From: Trifolium pratense
Taxonomy: Eukaryota; Streptophyta; Magnoliopsida; Fabales; Fabaceae
Reading direction: 5' to 3'
DNA length: 64,000 nt
Assembly (NCBI RefSeq): GCF_020283565.1
Contig: NC_060059.1
Location: 45,218,572-45,282,571 of the forward strand
The notes beneath the pieces are model-generated. The model saw nothing but the letters and a program-made list of their open reading frames with translations. It did no database searches and was not told where the DNA came from. Below, piece after piece: positions 63,019 to 64,000 of this stretch. The position numbers and the translations under genes are program-made. The stretch's first letter is position 1. Each line of letters opens with the position of its first letter.

Positions 63019-64000
63019 TATTGTCTAATCTTGCTTCTTTTTCTCTTGACACAAAAATCTGTTACATGATGAAATTAAAAACACAAACACGCAGCATATA
63101 ACAGAAATGAAGAGTTGGAATTTGATAGCATAATAATAAGTAGTAAGGTGAAATCGAAGAACATAACAGAATAATTTGTAAGCCAACAACCAGAAAACCC
63201 TGTGCTATGATGGAAATGAAAGGTAATTGAGATAGTACTTACCTGTTTTTCATTGAAGAGAAGAGATCTAATTGTAACTAACTTGACGGCAATGGCAGGA
63301 GGAGGAGGGAGGAGCAATAATAAAGGTGCGCCCGCACGGATGAGATTGAGGTGAGGGAGTTTGGTTTGTGTATATGTTATGTTATTGTTATTGTTATGTT
63401 TAAACAAACAAACGTGGTGTGGGGCCCAGTGGATGATGTATGTATTTACTGCTGACGGAAACATTAGATGGATGGATGGATCATGGATGGATGGATGAAT
63501 TTCTCCGTTGTACTACTCGGTCTTTAAAACAAAAAAACGGTCATTACAATACAACGCTGGTTATGTCTCAAAATAATTTTTTTTTCTTTTTTTTTATAAT
63601 AAATAAATGTTTGGTTGAGAATAGGCCTGATCACCTTATAGGGGCCTAAGACTTAGTCTATATAGATTCTAAGTTGGACAAGCCTATTTTTTATTTAAAT
63701 AGAGCCGACCAAATTTTTTATTAATATGCCTATTTAACTAAAAATATCAGGCTTCACATCATTAAAAAAACATTTTAGATCTGACCTATTTAAGTAAATA
63801 TGAATAACATTTTTACAACTATTATTATTATTATATATATATATAGGGGGCTGCTAACTTAGACCCAGTTGGGTCTAAGTTAACAAGGTGCACCTTTTCA
63901 GTTGGACAAAAATACCCATTCTTTTTAATTAATTAACCAAATTATCATCAATGGACGTGGATCCAGTGTCGCGCGCGTACCGCAGGACCATGGTTACAAA
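63019..64000. other. NPGR leader/promoter side and repeats at the window end
   Basis: 63019-63058 and 63243-63310 are the likely split 5' UTR of the minus-strand gene. 63290-63330 on the minus strand is CCTCC-rich. GGATGGATGGAT repeats lie at 63470-63500. 63620-63800 resembles a dispersed legume repeat (AGGCCTGATCACCTTATAGG). 63847-64000 begins another inverted-repeat element (TTAGACCCAGTTGGGTCTAA) cut by the window edge. Confidence 0.45.

Overview
The window looks like nuclear DNA of a papilionoid legume, most likely of the clover/medic/pea clade. The reasons are AT-rich intergenic DNA, intron-rich plant genes, legume-type MITEs, TRIMs and SINEs, and an intron-containing elongator tRNA-Met. 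The species call is an inference. No bacterial, viral or CRISPR features were seen.

Layout: 1-13 kb is transposon and gene-debris territory. It holds a probable solo LTR, a single orphan exon of a SelO-type pseudokinase gene, a frameshifted TOM9/TOM22-like import-receptor gene and many fold-back elements. 13-25 kb is gene-rich: a SUVR2-like histone methyltransferase (+), a plastid glutathionyl-hydroquinone reductase (-) and cytosolic ribosomal protein uL14/RPL23 (+), whose intron carries a roughly 450-bp pure trinucleotide repeat. 25-40 kb is again debris: a DUF1635-type pseudogene split by a TRIM, an FKBP-TPR exon fragment, a LINE 3' end, and a putative 5-kb Helitron holding a broken quinone-oxidoreductase fragment. 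40.5-63 kb is gene-rich: a divergent CESA lacking the RING finger (+), a JASON-like acidic protein (-), tRNA-Met (-), exocyst EXO84C (-) and an NPG-family TPR protein (-).

The genes do not form an operon or pathway; they are independent plant transcription units. All exon models below were built by hand from GT/AG borders and reading-frame phase, and each sums to a whole number of codons.

The strongest observations are: the CESA paralog with QxxKW in place of QxxRW, a cysteine-free N-terminus and a short class-specific region; TE insertions datable by exact target-site duplications (a TRIM in DUF1635 exon 2 and a Stowaway with its empty site beside it); at least six MULE-type MITEs with exact 9-bp target-site duplications; and duplicated or inverted single-exon copies beside their parent genes (EXO84C exon 6, JASON-like exon 4). 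I found no convincing undescribed multi-gene system.
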